A stretch of 64,000 nucleotides of DNA, from the NCBI RefSeq assembly GCF_001761385.1, contig NZ_CP017476.1:3957501-4021500 (forward strand). Direction: 5' to 3'. A program made the position numbers and the translations under genes. This DNA comes from Hydrogenophaga crassostreae. Its GTDB lineage: Bacteria > Pseudomonadota > Gammaproteobacteria > Burkholderiales > Burkholderiaceae_C. The notes beneath the pieces are model-generated. The model ran no database searches, was not told the DNA's origin, and saw nothing but the letters and a program-made list of their open reading frames with translations. Of this stretch, positions 52,737 to 60,450 are shown one piece after another. Every line of letters starts with the position of its first letter. Position 1 is the first letter of the stretch.

Positions 52737-52848
52737 CGGTGTGCAATAGACGGAAATTACGAGATTTTGGCACTCATCCTGTGGATATTTCGTCGATTAC
52801 CCACCGACGCCCGCCTGTTGCACACCCGAAACCGTCTATTGCACACCG
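52737..52848. repeat. 17-base inverted repeat with TTGCACACC iterons
   Basis: CGGTGTGCAATAGACGG at 52737-52753 and its exact complement at 52832-52848; a third TTGCACACC copy lies at 52818. It lies in a 529-base gap (52571-53099) with no gene I can support. This could be a replication origin or a large regulatory hairpin; the rest of the gap shows nothing recognisable. Confidence 0.55.
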
Positions 52849-53099
52849 GGCAACCACGCCGACCTTGGAGGTCTTCGGGGGCCAGTGGGCGAGCGATGTG
52901 CTGGCCTGGGCGCGCTCGTATTTTTTAGCGGCTAAAGGTTTTTAGCCTGCAGAGTCAATCCGAGCACAAAAATCAGCGATACCCCCTGCTCAGTTGACCA
53001 CACTAAAAGCGGACCTCACGGGGAAAACTCACGTCCATGACAATCTCGAGCAGTATCAAGGCAACTTGAATCGGAACTGAATGCGAGGGGGTTAAAGCG

Positions 53100-53807
53100 T
53101 CACTGCGTCGAAGTGGACGAACTCTCATTTGCGTCGCTCGTTGCTGCACTTGCCTTTGAAGATTGAACTGAGTGGATTCGCTGTATTGACTCTCTTCGCA
53201 CCGTAATCGCCTCCTTCCCCGTCCAAAAAGAACACCACCGGTCGCCGCAGATTACCAACCTGGAGGGCGTGGGCAGCGAAAGTTGATCGCCGACTGCCGT
53301 CACATGCCAACCGTTCCCCGCCGTAAACTCTTTTCGCTCATTCTCTGCCTGCTCTTTTCCTCGTTTCGCAGAGAGGGCGGCCATTAGCAGCAACGCCAGA
53401 AAGACGGCGATAACACCGGTTGTATATGAATAAACAAGGAAACTTTTGTCCAAAAGCGCGGTGCTTGCTGGTGTTTGCGGTTGCTTTGGGCGCCATCTTT
53501 GGATACGGGTCACCAGCCAGTGAGTCAGGACTTGAACTCTCGAGCTTGAGGCCAATGAGGCGGATATTAGTACGGCAAAAACGAAGAGGCAGAGCGCAGC
53601 AAGGGCGTAAACGACAGCTGGAAACGACACACTTATGAGTGCGAGGAGACCTGAGAACAGCGCCAGGTCGGAAGCAAGCGGATACAGAGATGTGTCGATG
53701 CCATACGCCCCCAGATAGCCTTGGACGTAGCTTAGGCCAAGAAGGTAGAGGCCAGCCGAGATGACAGGCAATACGGCAATGAAAATCTGAAGTGGGCGAT
53801 CAATCAT
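53100..53807 (-). CDS. Hypothetical membrane protein
   Basis: A 235-residue protein with about four transmembrane segments (near 7-30, 46-66, 68-88 and 125-146) then a soluble C-terminal region rich in Ser/Thr (QSSKASAATSDANESSSTSTQ). No family recognised. It is the last gene in the leftward transfer-gene run after trbL, separated by the small gene at 53917. Confidence 0.55.
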   Translation of the reverse strand: MIDRPLQIFIAVLPVISAGLYLLGLSYVQGYLGAYGIDTSLYPLASDLALFSGLLALISVSFPAVVYALAALCLFVFAVLISASLASSSRVQVLTHWLVTRIQRWRPKQPQTPASTALLDKSFLVYSYTTGVIAVFLALLLMAALSAKRGKEQAENERKEFTAGNGWHVTAVGDQLSLPTPSRLVICGDRWCSFWTGKEAITVRRESIQRIHSVQSSKASAATSDANESSSTSTQ

Positions 53808-53916
53808 GATGTCTTACGCGATGAATTCCACCATCGTTGTGGAATGTTCTGCAACCGGCAGCAGCCCGGAGCTACGGGTCTGATGCGGAATCCGGCTTAG
53901 GCCTGGCATGAACAAG

Positions 53917-54072
53917 TCATGAAGCTCGCACTTCCTTGGGTTGGTCGAGTTTCTTCCTTGCTGTAAGTTGCTCGCGCATGAGCTCGCTCGACGCCCTCAT
54001 ATCGGCTCGCAATGCATCAAGTTCCTCTTCAGTCAATCGGCGCGGGCCGGGCAGGAGTGCGTTTTCGTTCAT
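53917..54072 (-). CDS. Very small ORF downstream of trbL (51 residues)
   Basis: Reads MNENALLPGPRRLTEEELDALR, then DMRASSELMREQLTARKKLDQPKEVRAS and a TGA stop. It is strongly helical and charged, with no membrane segment. It lies 54 bases after the trbL stop on the same strand. No ribosome site is evident. It looks coding by composition but is supported only by position and amino-acid character. Confidence 0.45.
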   Translation of the reverse strand: MNENALLPGPRRLTEEELDALRADMRASSELMREQLTARKKLDQPKEVRAS

Positions 54073-54126
54073 TTATACAGCGGTGTGTGAGCTACTTGGG
54101 CATCGTCAAAAAGGGACAGTCTACTT

Positions 54127-55701
54127 TCATGATTGAGGTCCTCTGCGGTGTTTGTTTACGAATGCGGCCACTTCCTCATTGATGTAGGTCCCTTCAAGAC
54201 TGTTGCTCGCGAATTCCTGCTCCACGCGTTGACTGGATGCGCGGATGGTGGATGCAACTTTTCCGGCCAACGAGTTGTCGACGCCTTCTTTGAATCCGGC
54301 TGCAAGTTCCACAGCCTTGTTTTTGACCAAGCTGCCAACTCCAGCCGCTAGGTTCGCCGCAGTGCCTGCGGTCAGGGTTGCTGCGCGTGCCACACCTCCC
54401 CCGCCTTCGGCGGTGCCGTCGCGTTGTTGATTACTTCCAGCTTCCTCTGGTTTGGGCTTCTCGGTATTGCTGCTCGTGTTCTTCCCGTCCTTCGAGGTAG
54501 ACATGTTCTTGTCCTTCTCGGCGTTGCCAGGCCCACTTTGGTTCTGTTCGCTATCGGATTTTGACGGAGAGTATGAGAAACCGGCCGCCTGTGCATAGGG
54601 TGTGCTACCTGTGTCGTTGGAGCTACCCGCACCGTTGCTCACAGCACCAAAGCTTGGCATTGACCCTTCTCCGCCGCCCATTCCTGCCTGTGCTTTTTCA
54701 AACGCAGCCTTGACCGCAGACGCACCACCTACCGCGTTTTGTGCACCGCTCACAACCGCTGCCCCTGCGACGCCTGCAGCCGCAGCAGTAAGGCCAGCGG
54801 CACCCATAGCGGCGCCAGCAACGCTACCGGCTCCATACCCGCCTATGCCTGCCTGGCTGATGTTCATACCCGTGATGACACCAGACAAAAGCCCGGGGAT
54901 TTTGGTGACCAGCATCAACAGCGCGAAGCAGAAAACCAGCATCACGCCCAGCTCTTCAAAGTTCAAGGTGCCCTTGTTCATCCTTGCGTAAAACCCGGTC
55001 AACAGGTCGTTGCCAATGCCGACCAGCAACACCATGGCCATGAGCTGTACGGCGATGCCAAGCAGGGTTTTGTAGTAGTTGATCGCCATGTCGGAGGTCC
55101 AACGCGATCCACCGAATCCCAGGAAGAAAATGCCCGCGTACATCAAGAACCAGGCGGACACCATTATGAGCAGCATGTTGATCGCCACGGCGGCCAGCAA
55201 AAGCATGATGGCCACGCTCAAGGCCGTGCCGACGAAGCTGTCGATGGGGTTCCAAAGCGACAAGTTCGAGATGGCCTGCTTCCAGATCATGAAGCCGATG
55301 TCCACGATGCCCGATGGAGTCACCGATGAAACGCCAGAGGCCTGTTCTCCCAGCCTCTGCAGTGACAGCACGATCGAGGAGGCGATGGCGGGGCCATTGC
55401 GCAGCAGCCAAAGGAAGAAGCCGAAAAACATGATGAAGCGGAAGAACTCGGCGAAGAACTCCCCGATATCGGCCTTGCGCAAAATGAGCGTGCCGCCCGT
55501 CCACACAAGGCTGATGGTTGCCAGTGTCCAAAACAAAAACATGGCGGCATTCATCACGACGGATTGCCAACTCGCTGCACGGGTGGCGAACTCGGTCACC
55601 ACCTGGTCGAGCATGCCCTGATTGGTGAGCTGGGCAGCGGCGCCAGTGGAGTACAGCATCAAGACAACAGCCAGTGGCCAGATGGGTTTGAAGTGCCTCA
55701 T
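54127..55701 (-). CDS. trbL: TrbL, VirB6-like inner-membrane T4SS protein
   Basis: A 524-residue P-type TrbL: Sec-type N-terminus, about six transmembrane helices in residues 35-280, then a long Gly/Ala/Ser-rich soluble tail. RP4 TrbL has a similar length. ATG 55701 overlaps the trbK stop (ATGA) and has AAGGAAA upstream; the frame to 55737 is rejected. It would form part of a mating-channel inner-membrane complex. Confidence 0.87.
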   Translation of the reverse strand: MRHFKPIWPLAVVLMLYSTGAAAQLTNQGMLDQVVTEFATRAASWQSVVMNAAMFLFWTLATISLVWTGGTLILRKADIGEFFAEFFRFIMFFGFFLWLLRNGPAIASSIVLSLQRLGEQASGVSSVTPSGIVDIGFMIWKQAISNLSLWNPIDSFVGTALSVAIMLLLAAVAINMLLIMVSAWFLMYAGIFFLGFGGSRWTSDMAINYYKTLLGIAVQLMAMVLLVGIGNDLLTGFYARMNKGTLNFEELGVMLVFCFALLMLVTKIPGLLSGVITGMNISQAGIGGYGAGSVAGAAMGAAGLTAAAAGVAGAAVVSGAQNAVGGASAVKAAFEKAQAGMGGGEGSMPSFGAVSNGAGSSNDTGSTPYAQAAGFSYSPSKSDSEQNQSGPGNAEKDKNMSTSKDGKNTSSNTEKPKPEEAGSNQQRDGTAEGGGGVARAATLTAGTAANLAAGVGSLVKNKAVELAAGFKEGVDNSLAGKVASTIRASSQRVEQEFASNSLEGTYINEEVAAFVNKHRRGPQS

Positions 55702-55913
55702 CGCGTTTCCTTTTTGGGATCGGTCAGGTCGAGCCAATTCTTAGGCTTCTCGGTGGGCGCAATGCGGCTCTCAGTTGATGCCTGGTGCGCGCACTGTTGT
55801 TTTTGCTCGGAAGTGCTCGGGTTGTCGCAGTCGGTGTTTTGCTGGCTGCAGCCAGCCATCAGCATTGCGCCGATTGACGCCAGGGCAAGGCCTTTGATGT
55901 GGTGGGCGTACAT
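55698..55913 (-). CDS. trbK: TrbK, small entry-exclusion-type lipoprotein
   Basis: A 71-residue lipoprotein with lipobox MLMAGC (Cys near 22), like RP4 TrbK, the entry-exclusion protein that blocks receipt of related plasmids. It lies 13 bases after trbJ and overlaps trbL. Its C-terminus shares a 17-residue pattern (STESRI..T..P.NWLDL) with TrbJ. Confidence 0.75.
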   Translation of the reverse strand: MYAHHIKGLALASIGAMLMAGCSQQNTDCDNPSTSEQKQQCAHQASTESRIAPTEKPKNWLDLTDPKKETR

Positions 55914-55926
55914 GGTCGATGCCCCT

Positions 55927-56703
55927 TTATCGGTTGAGGTCAAGCCAATTGCGCGGGCTGGCCGTTCTTTCGATGCGGCTCTCGGTTGACGTGACGTGTG
56001 CCGCACCTTGCTGCGCCTCCTTGTCGGCGTCGGCCTGCATCTTGGTGCCGATGGCGTTTTGCTGGGCGACGAGCAGGCCCCGGATCTGTAGCAGCTGGTT
56101 GGCTTGCTGGCTGGCCAGTTGGTTGGCGAAGCCAATGGCCTGCATCTGGCCCACCGCACCCTGTGCTCCTGATTGCAGCAACTGCAGCTTCAAGGCATCC
56201 GAACTCAGGTTCGCTTGTTGCAGATCCAGCCCTTTGAACAAAGCGTCGTTGGCCTTCTTCTGCGATTCGGATGCCAATGCCTTGACCGATGCCAGCGCGG
56301 CCATTTCTGCAGGAGAACAACCGCGCGACGTGAAGCAGGGCGAGTTCCGGTAGTAGTTGACGTCCTGGAACTTGGAGAGGTAGCTATCAAGACTGCCGAG
56401 CCTGCGCTTGTATTGCTCCAACGTGTTCACCGCGTTGAGCAGGCCGTCGATGGTCGATTGCGCCTGGTCCCACAAATAGGCGGCCGGTGCCAGGGTGTTT
56501 TGTATTTGGTTTTGGTACTGGTCGAGCTGTAGCTTGTACTCGGCGATCTGCTTGATGGTTTGCGCCACCTCCTCGTAGGCCGAGACCATGTTGGTGGTCA
56601 GGTTCGCACCGTCGATCACCGGAATACCAGCCCTTGCAGGTTGTGTGGCACCCACCGTCAGCGCGATCAGGATGGCCATGGCGGATGAGTTCATTTTTTT
56701 CAT
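55927..56703 (-). CDS. trbJ: TrbJ, VirB5-like T4SS protein
   Basis: A 258-residue exported protein: signal peptide (cleavage after PARA, about 25), then a long helical region with repeated coiled-coil segments (VAQTIKQIAEYKLQLDQYQ) and a conserved cysteine pair (PCFTSRGC). VirB5/TrbJ proteins sit at the pilus tip. It opens the trbJ-trbK-trbL set. No trbB-E, F, G, H or I is present. Confidence 0.87.
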   Translation of the reverse strand: MKKMNSSAMAILIALTVGATQPARAGIPVIDGANLTTNMVSAYEEVAQTIKQIAEYKLQLDQYQNQIQNTLAPAAYLWDQAQSTIDGLLNAVNTLEQYKRRLGSLDSYLSKFQDVNYYRNSPCFTSRGCSPAEMAALASVKALASESQKKANDALFKGLDLQQANLSSDALKLQLLQSGAQGAVGQMQAIGFANQLASQQANQLLQIRGLLVAQQNAIGTKMQADADKEAQQGAAHVTSTESRIERTASPRNWLDLNR

Positions 56704-56737
56704 TTGGAGTCCCTTCAGTTTTAGCGGCTAAAAAAAT

Positions 56738-57106
56738 CTACTTGGCTCTTGGGCGAACGACGGTCTTCATCACCCGCCCAAGTTCTTCTTGTCTTGTGTC
56801 GATCCTGTTCAACAACGCCCAGATCGTGTCGGGCCCAAATCGGGCCGCGCGTGCATCGTTCGTAAGCCACATCTTCAGCAGGCCACCCAATCGGCCGAGG
56901 TCGCCATGGATGCGCGCCATCTCGCGAACCTGCTGGTAATCAACAATCCCTTGCACGCGATACCCCTGCCCAACGTTGAGCAGAAAGGTGGATTTGCTGA
57001 CACCGGCTGAAGCCGCATTCGCCTCGATGCGCGCGCGTTCTTCTGGCAGGCAATACACCTTGATAGGCGCACTGCCCTTACGCGTGGGGGCCTTCACCGC
57101 GTCCAT
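56738..57106 (-). CDS. traJ: TraJ, oriT-binding relaxosome protein (IncP type)
   Basis: A 122-residue ribbon-helix-helix type protein almost the same length as RP4 TraJ (PIKVYCLPEERARIEANAASAGVSKSTFLLNVGQGY, then DLGRLGGLLKMWL). It should bind the inverted repeat in the adjacent oriT and position the TraI relaxase. GGGAGG precedes ATG 57106; the frame to 57202 crosses into oriT and is rejected. No traI follows. Confidence 0.9.
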   Translation of the reverse strand: MDAVKAPTRKGSAPIKVYCLPEERARIEANAASAGVSKSTFLLNVGQGYRVQGIVDYQQVREMARIHGDLGRLGGLLKMWLTNDARAARFGPDTIWALLNRIDTRQEELGRVMKTVVRPRAK

Positions 57107-57137
57107 GTTGTGCCTCCCCGAAAAGGCGGTAGCCGAG

Positions 57138-57245
57138 CAGCCTCGCAGAGCAGGAGACCTGTTGAGCGCGCAGCGCGAATAAGGGGAGTGAAGTCGGAAC
57201 ACACGCTCGCGGGTGGGCCCACTTCACCTATCCTGCCTGCATTTC
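57138..57245 (+). other. oriT of IncP (RP4/RK2) type with nic site
   Basis: The block contains GCCTCGCAGAGCAGGA, GAATAAGGGG, the TraJ-binding inverted repeat GTGAAGT...ACTTCAC, an internal CGCTCGCGGGTGGGCC hairpin, and the nic motif CACCTATCCTG followed by C. The nick would fall between 57235 and 57236 on the plus strand. These match what I recall of RP4 oriT closely. Confidence 0.9.
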
Positions 57246-57296
57246 GCGGTTGTAAAGGTGTAGGAAAGCTGTGCCTACAAGGCGAGGTTTTGGGTT

Positions 57297-57333
57297 GTTT
57301 TCTTCGCTGCAACCTCGCTGCAGCGAAGAAAAC
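57297..57333. repeat. 15-base perfect inverted repeat between oriT and traK
   Basis: GTTTTCTTCGCTGCA and its exact complement around a 7-base loop, downstream of the traK stop. It is a strong hairpin without a clear T-tract; it may insulate oriT from transcription coming from traK. Confidence 0.6.
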
Positions 57334-57413
57334 TCGGGAATACACCAAAAACCTCAATGAATGCTCGTGTTTCCACCCGCTTTCCTTGGACTTGTTGCGA
57401 TGTCGTTGCGAAG

Positions 57414-57686
57414 TCACTTCGCGTCTCCTTTCATGAATTGCCGCGCGCCATGGGGAGCGTTCGGAATGTGCTTCTTGGCATGCCTCAAAAACGTCTCGTA
57501 GCGATATGGCGCGCGACCAATCTCATGCATGTGCTCCCAGATCGTTTTCTTCGCGTACCCGGCTTCAAGGGCCTGGACGACGTCATCGCGGATCAGCAGG
57601 AAGCTGGCCAGGACACTGCTTGTTCGACTGCGGCCAGAAGCCCTTTTTTGCGACCGCTGCCGCAGGTCTTCGAGAAACTGGTTCAT
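57414..57686 (-). CDS. traK: TraK-like oriT-binding protein
   Basis: A 90-residue protein matching the core of RP4 TraK (SFLLIRDDVVQALEAGYAKKTIWEHMHEIGRAPYRYETFLRHAKKHI). It lacks the long proline-rich tail of RP4 TraK. TraK wraps DNA at oriT to aid relaxosome assembly. ATG 57686 with GGAGG upstream overlaps the stop of the replication gene (ATGA). It is transcribed towards oriT, unlike RP4. Confidence 0.83.
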   Translation of the reverse strand: MNQFLEDLRQRSQKRASGRSRTSSVLASFLLIRDDVVQALEAGYAKKTIWEHMHEIGRAPYRYETFLRHAKKHIPNAPHGARQFMKGDAK

Positions 57687-58555
57687 CCGCTTGTCCTCCA
57701 ACGTGTTCGGCCTGCGACTTTGGTTTTTGGTGCCGGTTTTCCTTCCCGTCCCTTGCCAGCAAATTCCTCGCGCAAGCTCGCCAGCCTGATCAACACCTCC
57801 CGCTTTACTTCTGGCGTCGTTGACTGCGTTTCGCCAGGTTTGAGCTGATCCGCCGAAAATCTGGTCTCATTCTTCTTTTTGCGATAGGCAATGCCTGCGG
57901 ATGGGATAAACAAGCCTTTGGCAGAGAGCTCAACAAGCTTCTTCAGCAGGCCGAGAGGGAATCGAACAGATTGCCGCTCCACAAGGGCAGCGACCTCGTC
58001 CAACACCGATTGGCGATCCGCTGAAGGACACGTATCGAGGATGCGGGTGGCAGACACCTCTGACGGGCCCTGAAAGACAACAGGCCAACACAGCGAGGAA
58101 CCCGGAGTTCCGTTGCAATCGAACTGCGGCGAAACAGTTGTTGTTGGTTCTTTGATGGTTAGTGATGGTTGGGACGACACGGGTGTCGTCCTATTCATAC
58201 CTGTGGTGTCGTCCCCATTGACCTCGGGTGTCACCTCATCTCGGACGTTTTTTTCTCGGGACGACAAAATGTCAGGGTGACTTATCCACAGGGGATTTAC
58301 GCGGTACTCGGTCGCAAAGCCACGCCAGCGATTTGCTGGTTTCACAGGCAACAGCCACGTTGATTTGCGCATATTTGCGAGATACCGCTGGACCGTTCGC
58401 TCACTTTGCCGGGTCTTCCTTGCGATATACGCAACACTGGGCCTCACCGCTGAACCATCGTCATGCGCATGATCTGCGTACGCGAGCGCAGTCAGAAGCT
58501 CTCCACCTCCTTCTGGGTAGTGGTCCCAAACGAGGCTCATGATTTTGACGCTCAT
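57683..58555 (-). CDS. Helix-turn-helix replication-type protein
   Basis: A 290-residue protein with an N-terminal winged-helix (YIARKTRQSERTVQRYLANM) after an MSLVWDHYPEGGGELLTALAYADH segment that is common in plasmid and phage replication or regulatory proteins. The C-terminal part is poorly conserved. It precedes traK with an ATGA overlap. A role in island replication is plausible but not proven. Confidence 0.65.
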   Translation of the reverse strand: MSVKIMSLVWDHYPEGGGELLTALAYADHAHDDGSAVRPSVAYIARKTRQSERTVQRYLANMRKSTWLLPVKPANRWRGFATEYRVNPLWISHPDILSSREKNVRDEVTPEVNGDDTTGMNRTTPVSSQPSLTIKEPTTTVSPQFDCNGTPGSSLCWPVVFQGPSEVSATRILDTCPSADRQSVLDEVAALVERQSVRFPLGLLKKLVELSAKGLFIPSAGIAYRKKKNETRFSADQLKPGETQSTTPEVKREVLIRLASLREEFAGKGREGKPAPKTKVAGRTRWRTSG

Positions 58556-58579
58556 ACTGAAAACTGCAGTTCGTTGAAT

Positions 58580-58792
58580 TCAACCGCGAGCAAGCAGCTC
58601 TGCGACCTCGGAGGTGCGGAAATAGACGCGCCGTCCGATCTTCAAGCGCGAAGTGTTCAACCTGCATGACCACTCATTCGACGAGCGCAAGCTGATGCGC
58701 AATCCGTCCGCAGAACGATCAAGCACTGTGGCTAGTTGGCTGATGCTGAGCAGCGGGCCATATCGCTGCAAAAGTGTTTCTTCGATGGTCAT
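58580..58792 (-). CDS. Small HTH protein (AlpA/excisionase-like)
   Basis: A 70-residue protein with the pattern of AlpA/MerR-type DNA-binding proteins (YGPLLSISQLATVLDRSADGLRISL, KIGRRVYFRTSEVAELL). Such proteins regulate integrase or act as excision factors on islands. ATG 58792 follows AAGGA; the open frame to 58999 overlaps the divergent gene and is rejected. Confidence 0.7.
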   Translation of the reverse strand: MTIEETLLQRYGPLLSISQLATVLDRSADGLRISLRSSNEWSCRLNTSRLKIGRRVYFRTSEVAELLARG

Positions 58793-58879
58793 TCCGTAAT
58801 CCTTCGGTAGGTATGCAAGACAGGTGTCAGTGTCTGAGAAACCGGGGAGTACACTGGAGCTGAAATATGAAATTTTCGG

Positions 58880-60241
58880 ATGACAAATATCTCGAAGAAA
58901 CCAACGTTGCGCAGCCTCTCGGCAGATCCCTTTACTCACTGCAACCCAACCGTTGCAGAAGGGTTTCATCGCTTTTTTGAGGCAGTCACGCTGCCTCATC
59001 CATCACTGGCTGGCCAGCGAATTCGGAATCCGTCGTTCAGCGTGACCTCTCGCCGGCCTTCCATGTGGAGCAAGTTGAGAGAGCACCTGGACACACCGCT
59101 TTCCGACGTCATTTACAACAGCGAGGTCAGCTGGGAAGTTTGCTTATTGGAGGGGTTCACGCTCTCCACTGCAGGCAAAAAACCTCCTGTGTGGCGCCTC
59201 GATGCCGAAGCATGGGCCGAGCACGTGAGGTACGGTGAGCCTTTCGAGTGGGGCAGTCTGATCGTGCCGTTTGAAAAACCTCACTCAACCAGCAAACGAA
59301 TCGTGCTTTCCAGCACCGATGAGCTGTTGAAGACCACCAAAGCATGGGATCAAAACCTGCGATTTGCAATTCACACCGCCAAATTCCAAGCCTTCACGAA
59401 TGTGGCAACGGATGCCTTGAAGGAGTTTCGTGAAACCCTAGAGACGGCGCGTGTCCTACTCGATCTGATAGACCACTTCCGAGCGGCGCGCGGTAAAGAC
59501 CCATTGGATAAGCACGAAGGAAATCATGCCCAGCTCCCAGATAGCAAAACCCGTCACTCTGCCGGGCAAAGCTGCGAGCTCTGTTGGAGGCCTACGATGA
59601 GGGCTGAAGCAATGCATCGTCTATCTGGCGTTCCCCTCATCAAGTCTCGGCACTTCAGCGATCGGTTCTGCTTGGAGCACGACCCGAGCAATCCAGACTC
59701 TCGCTATCGAGTGGACCATCGGTACAAAGAGCTCTATCAGGAGGAAAAACGTCAGCGTATCAACCCAGGGTTTTTAGCAAGATTAGGGCTGCCACCACCG
59801 GCCACTGGCGAAGAAGCTAAAAAGGATATGTACAACAGAGTTCACGCGCGCCTGCGTCCTTTTACCCAGCCCGATAAGCCCAGTTTTCGCGAACTTGTCT
59901 GGGATCTTCACGCCAAGGGAAAGCGGCAAGCAGACATTGCTCGCGAGCTCGGCACGAGCAGGCAGTCCATCTCAAGATCGTTGAAACGGACCAAGAAGAT
60001 GGCCGATACTTTCTTGGAGCGCCGCGAGCCGCGCCCAAAAAGAACCGACTACGGCTGCTGGTCGAAACAGTCGATGCTATTGGATTCAGTGGCCATACTT
60101 GAAGAGGACGGATTCACACCAGCGGAGATGGAAGAGCTGCATCGCGTTCCGATACATATCATTCATGCAATGCTGCAATGGCTGAGCGACAACCCTTTGC
60201 CAGAAGAGCGTACCGCCCAGGCGAAGAAAATTCGAGCTTGA
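58880..60241 (+). CDS. Hypothetical protein with Cys cluster and C-terminal HTH
   Basis: A 453-residue protein divergent from the AlpA-like gene. Visible parts: an N-terminal region with no recognised domain, a possible zinc site (CELCWRP ... FCLEHD, about 234-268), and a resolvase-like helix-turn-helix (KGKRQADIARELGTSRQSISRSLKRTKK). A DNA-binding regulator is likely. No known family named. Confidence 0.6.
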   Translation: MTNISKKPTLRSLSADPFTHCNPTVAEGFHRFFEAVTLPHPSLAGQRIRNPSFSVTSRRPSMWSKLREHLDTPLSDVIYNSEVSWEVCLLEGFTLSTAGKKPPVWRLDAEAWAEHVRYGEPFEWGSLIVPFEKPHSTSKRIVLSSTDELLKTTKAWDQNLRFAIHTAKFQAFTNVATDALKEFRETLETARVLLDLIDHFRAARGKDPLDKHEGNHAQLPDSKTRHSAGQSCELCWRPTMRAEAMHRLSGVPLIKSRHFSDRFCLEHDPSNPDSRYRVDHRYKELYQEEKRQRINPGFLARLGLPPPATGEEAKKDMYNRVHARLRPFTQPDKPSFRELVWDLHAKGKRQADIARELGTSRQSISRSLKRTKKMADTFLERREPRPKRTDYGCWSKQSMLLDSVAILEEDGFTPAEMEELHRVPIHIIHAMLQWLSDNPLPEERTAQAKKIRA

Positions 60242-60450
60242 AGATAGGCCTTGTCGATTCTCTCCGGCAAATCGACTCACTGAGATCCTAGTGACATAGC
60301 TGACATCGACAATCAAAATTCCGCAAAAAGGACAGCCAACGTTCGCGACGGCCGCTAAACGCTGGGACATCTAGGGCGTGCTCACTGGCACGCATGGTCT
60401 GTGGTAATCCAAAGTGGATTATTTGCAACAATCACTTGAAAGGACAACCG

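Noticed and set aside
52611..52945. Short plus-strand ORFs in the gap upstream of hipB
   Set aside because: They overlap operators and the 17-base inverted repeat, have no ribosome sites and no protein-like composition.
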